From positions 962,115-1,026,114 of the forward strand of contig CM065316.1 in the NCBI GenBank assembly GCA_033032175.1: a stretch of DNA of 64,000 bases. The letters are read 5' to 3'. Source of the stretch: Saturnia japonica (Eukaryota; Arthropoda; Insecta; Lepidoptera; Saturniidae). Position 1 is the first letter of the stretch. Each line of letters opens with the position of its first letter. This document shows positions 12,501-27,500 of the stretch, in pieces. The translations under genes and the position numbers were made by a program. The notes under the pieces were generated by a model. It had not been told where the DNA came from. It saw nothing but the letters and a program-made list of their open reading frames with translations, and did no database searches.

Positions 12501-15500
12501 AACCACGATTATTTGTAAATATTTTGGAAAATTCCAATTTATCTAGTAAACATAATTATTATATTTTTAGTCTTTAAACGGAGCAAGTATATACAGAGTG
12601 AATTTTTCAAGCGGGCGTGCATGCGAAATCCTCAACTAGGAGGAATAGCGAAAAATAGTCAAAGCAGTCTCGGACCCGATTTTTATGAAAATTAATCAAC
12701 AAGTTTGATTGCTGGTTATGAATTATGATTTTTCAAAAATACAATTATGCAATTTTAGTTTTTATGAAAAACGGGACTTAGACTCCTTTGACTATCTTTC
12801 GCTATTCCTCATAGTTTAGGATTTGGCCAATCACGCCCACTTGAAAAAATCATTCTGTATATTTCCAAAAATCGACGCTAACTATACAATAGCAGAAAGC
12901 ATAGGGAAAGCAAACCAAATCCCGAACTTTATTTCTTATTACGGCAAAGTTTTGCCTTGACCATATTACTTATTAGATATTCTAAGATAGTTAGCACAAA
13001 TTATTAAAATTAACTAAAGAGGCAATTGTTAATATGACAAGGTACTGACTCTGCTTAGAGCTGGGATGTCTGGTTGTGCAGTGTCTCCCGTCTCTGCAGT
13101 GGAACTCTTGAATTTCGACGGAATCTCATCTTGTTTATATCCTGTGAGAAATTATTTTCACACTGAAGCATACTGTTATATCCGTGGGTAGTGGAAAAGC
13201 CGTTAGATTTCAAGTAAATAATTAATTAATTCGCGCTCAGCGAAGCAAACTCACTATTCAGTTGTTCACTGTGTACTATGATCTTACTTACAGTATTTCT
13301 CTTTAAATAGGGTCCTCTTGGAGATGTCTTCCTTTCCAAAATATTATTTATTCAATTTAGACCATAAGAAGGCACTTATGTTATAACATTACAATCATCA
13401 ACAAGAACCGGCAAGAAACTTTATCGGCTTTATATTTTTTTTCAACCATTAAATATTATTAATATTGTACAATAATAATAATTTAGTAGATGCAAAGACA
13501 GGGAGCCATTTCCAGAAATCACGATAATTGATATTATCGTCCACCCTATAAATAACCTTTTGACAATAAATCCGGCTTAACGTGGTCCTTGGACTTGTTG
13601 TCCGGCAAATGAGTATTGTGCTTCAGTGATCTTATTATAGAACCTAAAACTATTACCTAAAAAGCTTTTACAAGTCAAACACTGTATGACCTATTATGTC
13701 TATTTCTAGTATTAACATTGTGCTGATCTTTGACAAACTCTAGCTGGACTAAGTTTTTACATTAAAGGTAAAATATTAAATTCCTGGAATTTGTTCTTTA
13801 GTGATTCACAAGGTCTCATGTATATTGCTCGAATTGCCCGGTTTTATAATATAAATATGGTATCTACCTCAGTTGCTGAACCCCACAGCAACATACTGTG
13901 AGACATTAAGCTATGAAAGTAAGCGAAGTAGACTAACCTAGTAGTGGCAATATCTGTTAACTGGCAAATCTTACGTACTGTGAATGCAGCAGAGCTTAAT
14001 CTTCCCGCCAAATGATTAATATGCGGACCTCACTGTAATTCTGAATCAAGCGCAATACCCAAGAAGACAGTACTATCAACTAAGCCTACTACTAAATTCC
14101 CTTCTATCTTGATACTACTATCAACACATTGAACATTGGGTAAAGTAAATCTCATACATTTGGTTTGTTAGCATTTAGCAGTAAATTATTTAAAACAAAC
14201 CATTAAGAGATTTTTACTAAAGTATTGTTTAATTGCCTAAGCTCCAAATGTGTTCTTTTCACTTTGAATATAAGTGAAGTGTCGTCTGCAAAAAGAACCA
14301 TGGCAGCGGTAGATCGTTTATAGAAATGAGAACGAGAAACAAAGATGGTGCCAATTCGAGCCCTTGTTTGTTGTTTCCACTTCGTAATTCAAAACAGAAC
14401 TGTCCTGGCTCGGAACACAGCCAGCTTATATACCATAATAAAAGAAGGGTCGAAATCACTAGAAAGGCCTTGAACTTTACGACATTGTTGAAAAAGGGAA
14501 GTGTTCTATTTTTAGACCATTCCTATTTGGTTTATGTAATCGGATCAATAAGCTTTGAATGTGTGTATAAACTATGTACTCACTGGCTGTTTCGAGAGGA
14601 TTCTAGATGTTTCCAGATATTTTGAGAAAAGTGATTTTTTTTCTATTTTTACTCAGATCGTAACAATACGCGCTGATAAAAGGCCGTTAAGGTCAAACAG
14701 GAGGTCATAACTCAGCACTATTCATATAACTAGCTCCTTTGAATAATAAATTTCATTTTACTATTTCTAAACATATTTTTAGTTGTAAAACAGTGCTCAC
14801 CTAACAGATTGAGCGCTTCAGTACGAAACGTAGGTAAGAAGTTAGCTCTTAGAAAGAACCAGTTATAGCGCTCGGCTTGGTCTAACATCGCGTCACCTTT
14901 TTGCCGACAGTACCTGGAATTTAAGAAGTATGAACAACTCAATAAAGTATATCATTATTAATATGTGATAACGATATATGCTCTTTTTTATTTTATATAT
15001 CTCTTTGCCTCTCTTGCTAAATCTTTTTACACTATATGAAATGATTATATATAATAATTGCTTTGAACAAAAATATATATTAATTAAAAAAAATTACTAA
15101 TTATTCACGCTTAAAAAGAAAAGTAGGAAGTTTTTTTACATATTTTTTATACTCACTCGGCAAGTCTCTCCGCAGCGGCCGGCTCCTGACCGAGATTCGA
15201 ACCCAAAACTGCGTCCAGCTCTGCCGCCCGTTCCACCACCTCGGGTTCACTGACCACCTTTTAAATAAATTACATAGAGAAAACACTAGTTTTGCCGTAC
15301 CTTTTACAATTTGGGTAAAGGGATGCCACCAAATTATTTACAAATCTTTTTTTCAGCGAACCTACTTTGAGCAAGAGTCAAATTCTACTGCAACGTTTCT
15401 GACGCAAAGAGGACAGAAAATACGTACTCGGTCAATGACAAATAATGAACTAAGCTATAAACCGAGCAGAGCAAGTGGGACAGATCAAAGCAAGCGTACG

Positions 15501-18500
15501 CACGCCCGAAATCAAACAAAGACGAGTATGGCATTAGAAAAAGGCAAGGTGTATTATTTACAATTGTTTATATACTCAGCAATTAATTTATACTGATCTG
15601 TTGTTTTATTTCTTAATACACACATATCAGTGAAGGTTTTGTTATCCAAAGAAATTCCACTTCTGTCAAGTGTACTAAGTGTTTTTTTTATTCTAACTTA
15701 AGCAAGCATTTAATCGTAATGTCAAGTGAAAATATAGTCTAAGTAAACACTAAACCTAAAAAAGTTTTTTTTTCATTTCAGTATACTATAAACCATAAGG
15801 ACCCTGAGGCCTGGGACGGCTTTTACAACTTCACCATGCTTGGGGGCGAGCGCTGAAGGCACTCAGCCGTGAAAGCGTGGCAACAAGCATGTTGTTTCGT
15901 ACATATCTTTGATTGCAGTTGCCGGACGGGTGACCGCGTCCATCATAGTGCGTAGGTACTCTTAGAAAACCGCTGATGATGAGGGTGAGAGCTGATCAGG
16001 CAAGCTTTAGAAAATGCTTTATCATCGTGGTGATATTTTATCACTTTTATCTTCATCAAAACCTTAAGACGCATTGTTAGATCGACATGGTAGCGCCATC
16101 ACTACAAATCACCAAGAAGCCTAATTATTCAAACTACAAATCAATTACCTGACTGATGTAAACGAGTTTGTGTGGGCCGGCTTCCTGCGGACACCTCTCG
16201 AAGGTCACCAGCTTGCCGCCAAACTGTGAAGACAATACCACTAATGAATGTATCGTAACAATCACTTCCGCTGTTCATGAAGCTTTAGGGTCGACAAACA
16301 CTCTGGGTCAAAGGATTGGATCTCAATTTAAACTTGATTAACAGAAGATGTGGAGGTGGCATCACGATAATTTCTTACACAGAAAACTGCGACTTGCTGA
16401 AGAATCAGGTCCTCAGGTGTCATTCAAGAGCGATTCCATTAACCAATCTTCGATTTATTTATTTTTTTACAGACTTGGTAATTCCTCTTGCAGACAATCG
16501 AGGATCTTTAGACACGTCGATCAGTGAAAACCGTATTCAATATACACCAGCTTAAGTATGCTAGTTGCAAAACAGTCCGGCAGTAAAGAGTATCATTCAA
16601 GGAACCACTGCAGTTACTATACTATGTTCACCTTAAGAAGGCTTGCATGACACATGACATGTCAAATGTTTATTTTAGAGATGTAGCATAATTTAATATG
16701 TAAGTTGATTTTAACGATTATTGATAGTTATTTTTAGCAACCAATTGATACTATCGAATTTTCGAACAATCTATGTTCTAATAAGTAATATAAAAGATAT
16801 CAGTAGTTTTTTGACGCTCATAAGTGTCTTCTTAGGGTCTAAATTAAATAAAGATTACCAACCGAGAAGTTAGCAGCGACGGGTCGCCGGAGCCAGCGCG
16901 GCGGGGCGGGGAGCTGCTGAGGGCTGGGCGCGGGCGGTGCGGGAGCTCGGCTGACAGCAGGCAGCTGGCTGAACGAATCCATTCCACCAAACGAATCCAT
17001 TATATTACTCTGATTCTGTGTGGTCTACAAACAAACGACAATTTGTCTACAATCTCAAACAGGAGTCCAGTCCTATCCTAAAACAATCATTGTATTAGAA
17101 ATTTACAAATACAATGACGATGGACTTGGAACAACTTCAAAGCTTATATGGCAATAGATGTTGCCCTTCAGATATGTTTTACCAGTAGATACTTTTTATA
17201 TAATTAATCAATTAAACTAAGCGTTATACAAATTATAGAACTTAATGAATAAAACATTTCTTCCTCTTATTTAGTTCCAACATAATTACATACATCATTC
17301 TAACACTGCCATGTGAATGGAATATTTATCAAATCAACAAAGTGCAATCAACTCTCTAACAAGTTGGTGGTCCCATTATGTTTTTGACAACTCAACAATT
17401 TACGGTTCTAGTTATTATTTATAAACCACTTTATTTGTGCACAGTAACCAAACTATATGACGTAATGCCTTTTTTCTCGAATTGATTATACTGTTAGTTT
17501 TAAGGGCCCTGGAACTATTAAAGAGTTTGGCAGCTTCATGGGGCTTGGATCATGTAATCCCACCAATTTCATAGTATAGGGTCAAACCACATAAAGAGTA
17601 CAGCCGTATAAGCAAGTAAAATCTGCCCTAAGCGATTTTTTAAAATGTATATGGCCAATTGATTTTGTTATTTTTCCAAACCAGTAGTAGCGTTTTGATA
17701 TTCATAAGTGTCTTCGTAAGGTCTAAATTAAATAAGTATTTTTCAATTTTTTTTTTAATTATCTAAGTATAAGAAACATTTTTTTTTGTTTATATTATTT
17801 TCTTATACATTGTTTAAAGATTGAAAAAAACTTTCCTAATTATTTACATTTAAAAGTTGAAATTTACAGGAAAAATATTTTGTTCATAGACAAATCAATT
17901 AGCCATATGGCGATAAATCTATTTGGAAGAGATTTAAAAAATACGCTTGTGGCAGATTTTACTCGCTTATCGAGCTATACTCTTTATGAATGAAAATAGA
18001 AACAACCACATGACAATTAAGATCCAATCAAGAACTCTCCCAATTTAATATTTATATGATGTTGTACTCACACCCTCGGATCTGGATCCACCCAGCAGTG
18101 TCTGCACGGTGACCTGTTGGTCGAAGGAGGCGGTGACCAGCAGCGAGGGGTCCCGCGGAGACCACGCCACGTCGAACACCCACTGCTGCTGCTGACTTAT
18201 CTCCGACAATAGTTCTCCGCCCTGCACACGATATAATATGTGAAAGCACACTATACTATGTCCTAAAGTTAGCTACCAATAAATAAAATACAATATAATA
18301 TGCTTAGGAGCTAATTCTATTATTGAACCGAGTTGCAAGTTCGATCACCAAAAATAATAAACTTTTGCATGATGAAATAAAAACATTTGTTTTTACTTCT
18401 CACATGAATAAAAGTTAATGTAACAAATTTTAAGAACTCTCACTCTAAAATTAAATCGAAAAAAAAAAACAAACCAAAAGGTCCTTAAATCTTAAATTGA

Positions 18501-21500
18501 GTGAAATGATGATTACCGGTTTTGTATTGTTTGGGTTCCAACACAGCACTCTGCCGTCTTTACCAGCAGAGAGAAGTAGATCTGGGTCCTGTTTGCACCA
18601 TGACAATGCCATCACTCCCTTCTGGTGACCTTCTAAAGTCGCCAACGGTGATGCCGCTAACCTATTATTACCAAGATAAATAAAAACCTAATTAATAAAA
18701 GGAAAAATTTCGATTAAATTCAATTATCCATTAGGTGGAAATAACAAATATATGAAATTGAAAGTTAATCGCGTTACCTTAATTCGACATCACATTGACG
18801 TCATACGTATCACATTTACATAAATTTTACACGTGTTTAATGTCTTCCATTCTGGGGATTCGTTTGACATAGCATGATCAGGAATGATGTGTCATTGCGT
18901 ATGAAACAAGGATGACAGCAAACATATTATAGAGACAGATTGACAGTGAAGTTTGACAGAATTGTAGCTCATTTTGCGTTTTATACTGTTTTTAGTTGGA
19001 AAGTTTTGAAGACGACCACGCCAGTTTAGTTTATTACGTTGTTTTATAGATTTTGGTACCTCAAATCCCAGAGCTGCACGACGGGAACCTGATCATCCTC
19101 AGATGCGATGCAGAGCTGCGTTGCCACTGACGGGTGCCAAGCCAGAGATCGCCATCGAGTCCGAGATTGGGAATCACTACAACAAAACACGACAGACAAT
19201 TTTTTTTATACCACCTCAGTAACTATTTTATTTCTGATGATTATAGGCAGACCGCAGTAAACGCGACCCTCCTGATGATTTGCGGGACGAGGGTCGGTAG
19301 GTGTGCACGGGGATATACACGATACTGAAATTATACTCTATATCGTAAGATAAATATTTTAAGCATGTTATTGCAACTGTGACAGATATCAAATGATAAA
19401 TAAAATAATTAGTATACATTATATTGTAGTCTTTATTAAAATGGTAAACAAAAAACTACTATAAAAAACAGAAATTGTATGTGCAATCTTTAGACGCGGT
19501 TAAAGTAAAACTTGTTTAAATTTAATAGTATTGTTACACCCGTGAGTAGTAAAAGCCGTTACGTTGTACGTAAACAATTTATTCGTACTCAAAAACACAA
19601 CTCAAAAAAACGTACAATTTTTTTTGAAGATGTCTTCTGTTATATCGCTTGTTGTTCTCATTTCTCTTGTAAAAACAGAACTGTCGTGACTCGAGATACA
19701 GCTCGCATATATACTCAAATAAGATGATCATGAAATAACTAGAAGGTACTTGAACTTGTAAACAGGTTGTAAACAAAATGAATTATCGTTTTTAAAAGAA
19801 CGAGAACATTCTATTTGAATACCTTTGTTTGTTGACACAATCCGAGCATAAGATTTTGTATGTGTGAATAAGTCAAATGCTTCCTCGAACCTGTGACTAC
19901 ATAATCAATGTTTCGAGCACATTCTAGACGATTCCAGGGATTTCGAGAATGGTGATTTTATTTCTATGTTTTACTCAGGCCGTAACAGTATACAGGGTGT
20001 AACATTTAAGTGGATTAGTGAGGGGAACTCTGAAACTATATGAGATAGAGAAAAATATGCATTCATTCATAGATTTTCAAAAACACTTATATGCAAGTTG
20101 GGAATCGAACCTAATAATTTTAAGAAGAAAAAAGAGTAGATATGTCATTTTATTACAATAATTGATGGTGTAGGCTGTAAGGTATAAATGTTGCCATGTT
20201 GCTCAGAGCTCCCCCACTGACCCATTTAAATGTTACACTCTGTATATGGATTGGCAAAATAATTTACTCATAATGCGTCAAAGCATTATTTTTTATTTAC
20301 TGAATAGTATTTTTAAAGGAACAGCAATCACAAAAATAAAACTGAGAAAACCCTCACGTGAAACAACTATTGCTACCGATAGCCGGCATTCGACTAGGTT
20401 ATTGGTCGGTCTTGTTCCTCTCCCGCGTCCCGCAGACCATAAGGGGAGTCGTTCTTACGGCGCTCTGCCTACATAATAGTCAAAGAAAGGACAATACTAA
20501 TTTCTTATTTTTATAGGACGTTTCACTCTTGATGGAATGGTTGCAAAGGAAGTCAGGGGCCGTTGACAATTGCCTCAGAATATCTCTTCATCTGTGACGA
20601 TTGGCTGTTAGATATATGCTAGCTGAACACTGAGTCACTATGACCAAATTTTCAATATATGTGAAGATCGTTAGCAAGTTGGGCATGAGTATCCAACAAC
20701 CGCAATATATCTGCATACACGTTAAGTTGACTTGGGCACCTCAAGTAATAATTCCAAAATAAAAATTTGTGTTTACCTTAACTTCATGATGGGTTCATTC
20801 TTCCTCAAATCCCAGACGACACACCTCGTGGCGAATGTCGAACCGAGAATATGTTGTACCTATGAACACATTTGAATTTTATAAGATAAAAGATGCCTTT
20901 CATTGATTTATTAACTAATATTTAAATCATTCAACCATAAGCTATACAATTAATAAAAATGAAGTGTCTGTTTGTAATGGCAAAATAACAGTTTTTACTA
21001 AATGCATATGAAAGTATATACGACACCTATAACAAAAAACCCATTTTAATTTTTTTAACAGAATGTACTACATTAGTGTAGACATTAAAAAGACCTCCAA
21101 AAAAGTCAGCAAGCGTATATGTCTATCTTCTAAGGAACACCCACGATAAGCATATTTGTATTAAAAATAAGGAGCGGGGAGCAACATTCGCTCGTGTGCC
21201 CGATCGATGGCATTCTGTAGTCCACGTGAACGAAGCCGCGGGCACAGCTAGTACTACAATAAGGTGTGTGAAGATGGATTAAAACAGTATCATAATGTTG
21301 GAGTGTAGCGACATAATATTGCTTACGCAACAATACATGGAAAGTTTCGCAGATGCACCGCATACGGCCACTGGCAATGTACACATTCTCACTTGTAGCC
21401 GCTACATTTAAGAGCTTCTAGAATTTGGAACTTTTTCTGTAATTCTGATGTGTAACTGTCCAAATATATATATAACCAGCTGTGCCAGCAACTTCGTCGA

Positions 21501-24500
21501 CATGATTTATTTAAAAATACATATGTTTCCATTTATTGTTTTATCGAAAATAATGTATTCATTTGGTTTCTTTTCACTTTATTTTAGTAAATATTTTAAG
21601 TATATTACAGAGTTCCATAGGTACACATACATTCCTTTTTATATATACATAACCTAAACGCAATTTATGGACCATACAAATGTCCATAAGTGTAAAAATG
21701 CATCCTTAATGTACCTTCAGACCATAAACTACGATCGTACCAAATTTCATTGAATTCGGTCCAGTAGGTTTTGCGTGTTTGGCGTTCAAACATACAGACA
21801 AGCAGGCAAAGACAGAAAATCCAATAACTATTGAAATATGTTCTGTCCATGATTCTAACCCCTCCGCCTGTATTATTTTTTCTCAAATATCTTCAATGTA
21901 CATATTTCGACTCTATTTTATTATAAGTATAGATATCCTTGCACTAAGTACTTTTAATCGAAACACCCACAAGTTGCAAAAGATGGATGGGTCATGTAAA
22001 AATGTTAGGTGAACTTATATTTTGGGTTCAAAATTATATCAACTAAAACATTTTAAATCGAAAGGTTTTCAAGTGAATTGTTTTTCAAGTGATATACAGG
22101 GAATCTTCCCCTCATTTAGATCAGAGGTTAACACACCTCCCTAGAGCCTAAAATTAAAATTACCCCCCTCCCCCACCCTCTCAGTGCTTTAGCAAGCGAC
22201 AGCAAGTAATGAATTTAAGTGCAGATAAAAAAGTTTAAAAAAACGCCTCCTTCACATGTCATCGCGTCCCCGCGTTGAAAATCGATAACTCAAACAATTA
22301 GCAAACCTGTTGGTTCCATGCAAGTCCCTGAACATGGTCATAGGGTTGGTTCCTAGTGCCGGGTGCCATCGGCTGGCTGGTGTTGTTCAGATCCCAAATG
22401 AAGATCTCACTTTCCGATGCACCAGAAGCCAGAAGATTCGTCTGATATGGATTAATGTCCAGTGCGGATATGTGACCTGTATCCAAACAGTACTAATAAG
22501 TTTAAATATGTAAAAAATACACCATCAATTTAACAAAATTGTGTGTACCTATGTACATGCTCTTATACTACTTTGTGATACTTACAAAAATATGTACAAA
22601 AACTTAATCACGTTTGCTATTGCCTACATAGGGAGAAAAGAAACAAGAAATTTAAAAAAAACAGCATAATGTAGTTAGCCATTAATAATAATAATTATAC
22701 TGCTTTTTTTTAAACAATTTAACTTTATATATATAAACAGTATTGTAATTTGATAAAAACAATAATATACAGGTGTCCCAGAACTCAACGTCAAGCCGAA
22801 ACGGGGTGACAGGATTGATTCTAACCATCATGAGAAAAATCAAGAAAAAAATCTATCCCATGCAGTTTGGAAATTATGGGCATTTAAGAAAAACCTAGAA
22901 ATTTGGTCAAACTGTAACCATTTTTCGGCTATTGTGGTTAATATTTATTATTTTTGTTAATTTAAACTTTGGAACCGTAACCCTAAATAACATTTCAACA
23001 AAAATAATGACACAACTGCCCCAAGTTTTCTAGAATTAAGACTATTTGTTAAACTATGAATTTAAAATTTTCAAAATTTGTCGGTTTGAAAGGACCTCCT
23101 TTAAAAAAAATGTACTAAGGTGCTTTGGCAAGTGCCATTAATAGTTCGCGCATTTAAATAGGATTGTAAAATGGTACAATACTTGTTAGTTTCATACTAA
23201 AAAAACTAGCAAAAAAATAAAAACTTCAGGTAACCCGATTTTTGCTAACCCATTTTACTCAGTTCAAATGTTTTTTATTCGCACAAGCTCGCTTACTCTC
23301 GCTGACTTTTTCGTAGGTCTTTTTAAGATCCACAAATATAATATACTACATTAATTTGATATATCTCTTATGGTTCAATCAGCCTACGCCTAATAAGCGC
23401 CTCAAAATAGCAATTTTTCTGAATTCGTTTTAATTTTTTCTGAACCGTAATAAAATTTCTAAAATAAAAATCTTCTAAAATAGAAATAGCCTAAGTTACT
23501 CCTTACAACATCAGCTATCTGCCATTGAAAGTCTCTTCAAAATCGGTCTACCCGTTTCGGAAATTACCCGAAACAAACAAACATCCAGATGGACAAAAAT
23601 TATAAAAATTGTCTATACTTTCATATGCATTTAGTAAAAATCTTTTATTTTGACATTATAAACAAACACTTCGATTTTATTTATTTTTAAAGATTTATAC
23701 ATTATTTAATTAACTTAAAGAAGTCAGTAGAATAAATTGATATTATTATCAATCATGGTAACTTCATCATGCCGCACTTCTGTCACAGGATCCGCGCACA
23801 CCTTTAAATTTAACCATTAACTTAACGCACCAAAAGAAGTAAAGTAATTTCAATAATTATTTTGTACATAAGTAAATGTTCCACAGCTGAGTAAAGGTAT
23901 ATTACCAAGGCATGGTACCATTTTCAATTTCATATACCAACCACAATTTAAGACAGAATTACTAAATTACTAGCATTTTTCAATATAGTGTTAACACCAT
24001 TAGCATACAAGGAAGACAGCTTGACGAAAAGAGACCAGCACATGGGGGTCATCCTATTTCTGTAATTTCATTCATGGTTCACTCTTTATACCATTTCCAT
24101 TACTTTATTTTCTCGATTGCAGCTCCTGTGAAAACTTGAAGGAGCGTCTTTTTTACATTATGTATGCATTATTTTATAAAAATATGACGTTTACACAGTT
24201 TACACACGTACAAGGTTATACCAGAGTCGGAGAAACTGATAGGGATGGAGCTATATTGATAAACATAACACGATAACAGACCCAATATTTTTTTACAAAA
24301 TGTAAGAAACTAAACTACTGCGGGATAGTTTTGTACAAATTTATTAACTAATATTATATTTCAATACAAGATGTTACAAGTATTAATTATTGATTGATAA
24401 TGCCAACTTCTTCAAAATTTTCGAAGCTGTTGTAAAATAAGTAGGTATAGGTAGGTACTCGACAATGAAAGGAAATAATTATAAGGACTGGTACTGTTTA

Positions 24501-27500
24501 TTTATTTATTTTAATCAAAATCTGATGAATCGTCACTGATATAATAAATATATGGGATCGATACTATTACTTATTTGGTCACAACACTACAACTATCAAA
24601 TTAGAACTGTCATCGAGAAAATAAAGAAATGGAAATAGTATAACTTTAACACCCAAGGTCAAGAGATAAGCCTAACACAATCTTAGGTTTTAAAATTAAA
24701 AAAATAATAATATAGATTAGTCTTTTTTCCTATAAGTAGCTACTTGTTATGTTGGTCAATACTACCAAAGATTTTATTAAAGCTAAACACAACTTTTGTT
24801 CAAAACCAGGTCATAAGACCATATTTTTTTTAATATTACGAGAGCAAACTTCTATAAAGTATGATATATACATATTAAATAAACTTGAGCAAACAAAGAA
24901 TAAAAATAAATGAATTATTGTCAAAACTATGTAATTTGGACTTCCTTTGCAGTGGAAAGAGTAAACAATGTATTCTAATTAAATAAATACAGATATCATA
25001 TTTTTATCTGCCCTCAATGACCAGTCAACTATATCATAAGCAAAACATTAATTTAGGTAAAACAAACATATAATGGTAATTTAATAAACATTTTTAGAGA
25101 AAACTAGTTTAAAACAAAGTATGTCATTACTAACTGAACTGACATTGGCAAAACTGCCTACATAGGCAGAAAGCCAAAATTTAAAAAAATAATTATAATA
25201 GCTGACCTGTGCAAATATTTCAAACATTATAGATTACTAGCTGGTACCCACGACTTCGTAGGCGTATTATTGGATATACACAGACTGATCTTGGAACATG
25301 ACAAACCAAAAAAATCGTCGTTTCTGCGTGATTGAGTAACAAACAGTAATTTTCCATTTATTATATTTGTAGGATAACACTGGTTAAACTATGACTTTTA
25401 CCAGGATAAAAAGTACCCTATGTGTTATTCCAAGTCATAGATTATCTGTGTGCCAAATTTCATTGAGATCCGTTCAGCCGTTTAAGTGTAATTGTGTAAC
25501 AAACATCAAAACATCGAAACATACACACTTTCACATTTATTATATTAGTAAGATTAACAATCCGTTAACAGAGCTGTTATGTTAGTGTAACTCCTACATG
25601 TTAGTTGATTAAATTTTGCGTTAGCAATACAACCTCCATTTAATCATTTTTTTAAACACCATTGGAAAATAATATTTAGGTACAAATGGGAATGCAATTC
25701 AATAAGAATTAATTAATCAATTTATTTAATGAGAATTTTGAGACTTTGTGTAAATATAACTGTGATGTTTTTGTGTTAAATGACTGTTGGAGTTACTATA
25801 ATAAAATGCAATATAAACTATGAGAACTTTTCTATTTTTTATTGGGAAGTACTGAAACATAAGATATTAGACAATGAAAGAAAGAAATAAATATATCAAA
25901 GCAATCTTTTCATTATTTGATTTAATTTTCTTGATACTTTTTAATGAACTTAAATATTACTGATGAATATTATAGATTAATTTCTCAGAAGTATTTCTTC
26001 CTAGCAACACCTTATCTCAGTTAATTCTTAATCAGAATTAATTATTCAAACACCATTTTAAAGCGTATGTTCCTCACTATTAAAGTTTCACATTAATGTT
26101 TTCATTATTTAGTATAGAAATGCACAGGGAATAAACCAACAAACATTTATTTTATATATAATATTTATACATTTTATTATTTATTTATTAACTACAAGAC
26201 AATTTTTATCAAAAAAGAAAACCTCTTAGAAGTTGAAGGTCCAGTGCCAATGAAATTAAAATGTGACCACCCTTGAGGAATCCCCTATCCAACAAAAAAA
26301 GAATTATCCAAATCGGTTCATAAACAAAGAAGTTATAGATGAACATCCATAAAAAAAAATTGAATTGAGTAACCATCTTTTGTTGAAGTTCATTAAAAAC
26401 AATTACCATAATACACAAAAGCTAGATATGACATATTGCAATAACTACAATTATTATCAGAAAGGAACTAAATATGTTTTATTCACTGAGTAGATCTTAA
26501 AAAACTAATAATATCAATAATATCCAATAAATATTTAATTTGAATCAATATACCATTATGTTTTGTACGGCTGCCGAGTAGTGGATCACTTGCATTCTGT
26601 AGCAATTTTTCAGCACTGTAGAACTGCAATAATCCTCCATCGCAGCCTCCGACAATCACACCTGTGCCAGACCATACTAATTTCTGGAATCTGGAAGAAA
26701 TTTTAAACTATCATATTTTGAACACATGAATATAAACCAAAGATCTATGATAATGGAAATATACCAAGCAAATAATAATTTTTTCCTGAAAAAAAAAACA
26801 TGAGTGTATGGTATGACACTTTGCAGTCACATAGTTTTTTTTTTTTTGTTCATATTATGAATTAGTTTTTGTGCTGTAGTGTCAGAGAAACTTTGGATAT
26901 TCATTTTCAAAAACATTTAATATATTGTGTTAGTCAATACAAAATAAGCAATACATTTTTATATATTAATTTTGTAACCAATTACTTTTGTCACAAATAA
27001 AAGTATATAATGACTTTGAAAAAGTAACACACTATTAATATACATTTAAAATTTCCAAAAAATATCTATTTTAAAAGCCTGTATTAGTAACATGAGTAAA
27101 TACTTTGTATTGATAAATAATATAAATAATTAAGATTACCTATTGAAAGAATTACAGAGTAATAAGTGCAAAGACACTTATTTAGTTTTGAAATGTTACT
27201 AATTGTAATTATTTAATACTGAATTATTTAGCTACTTTGGTTACATGAGTAATTTATAGTAAATCAAGAATTTTTATTATAAATGCAAATAGGTAACAAT
27301 TTAGTACTATAAAATACCTCTTGCTCTGCTTGAACTTAAAATTTAGGACAAGAGAAACAGTAATCACATAATCTGTCAAATCTGACATAATGTATAGAAG
27401 ATTAGAACCAAATAATAGCCATCCCCACTATCGTTAAATACAATAAGTAGGTAATAAATATAGTATTGCTTACTTGTGCTGTGTCTGTAAGTTACATTTC

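Noticed and set aside
14326..14625. 99-codon plus-strand frame
   Set aside because: It crosses the join between a LINE fragment and a solo-LTR half, so it has no biological unity.
15157..15257. B-box-like GGTTCGAATCT, suggesting a tRNA or SINE
   Set aside because: It lies inside Sec31 exon 10, which has matching splice phases and conserved coding text. There is no A box at the right distance.
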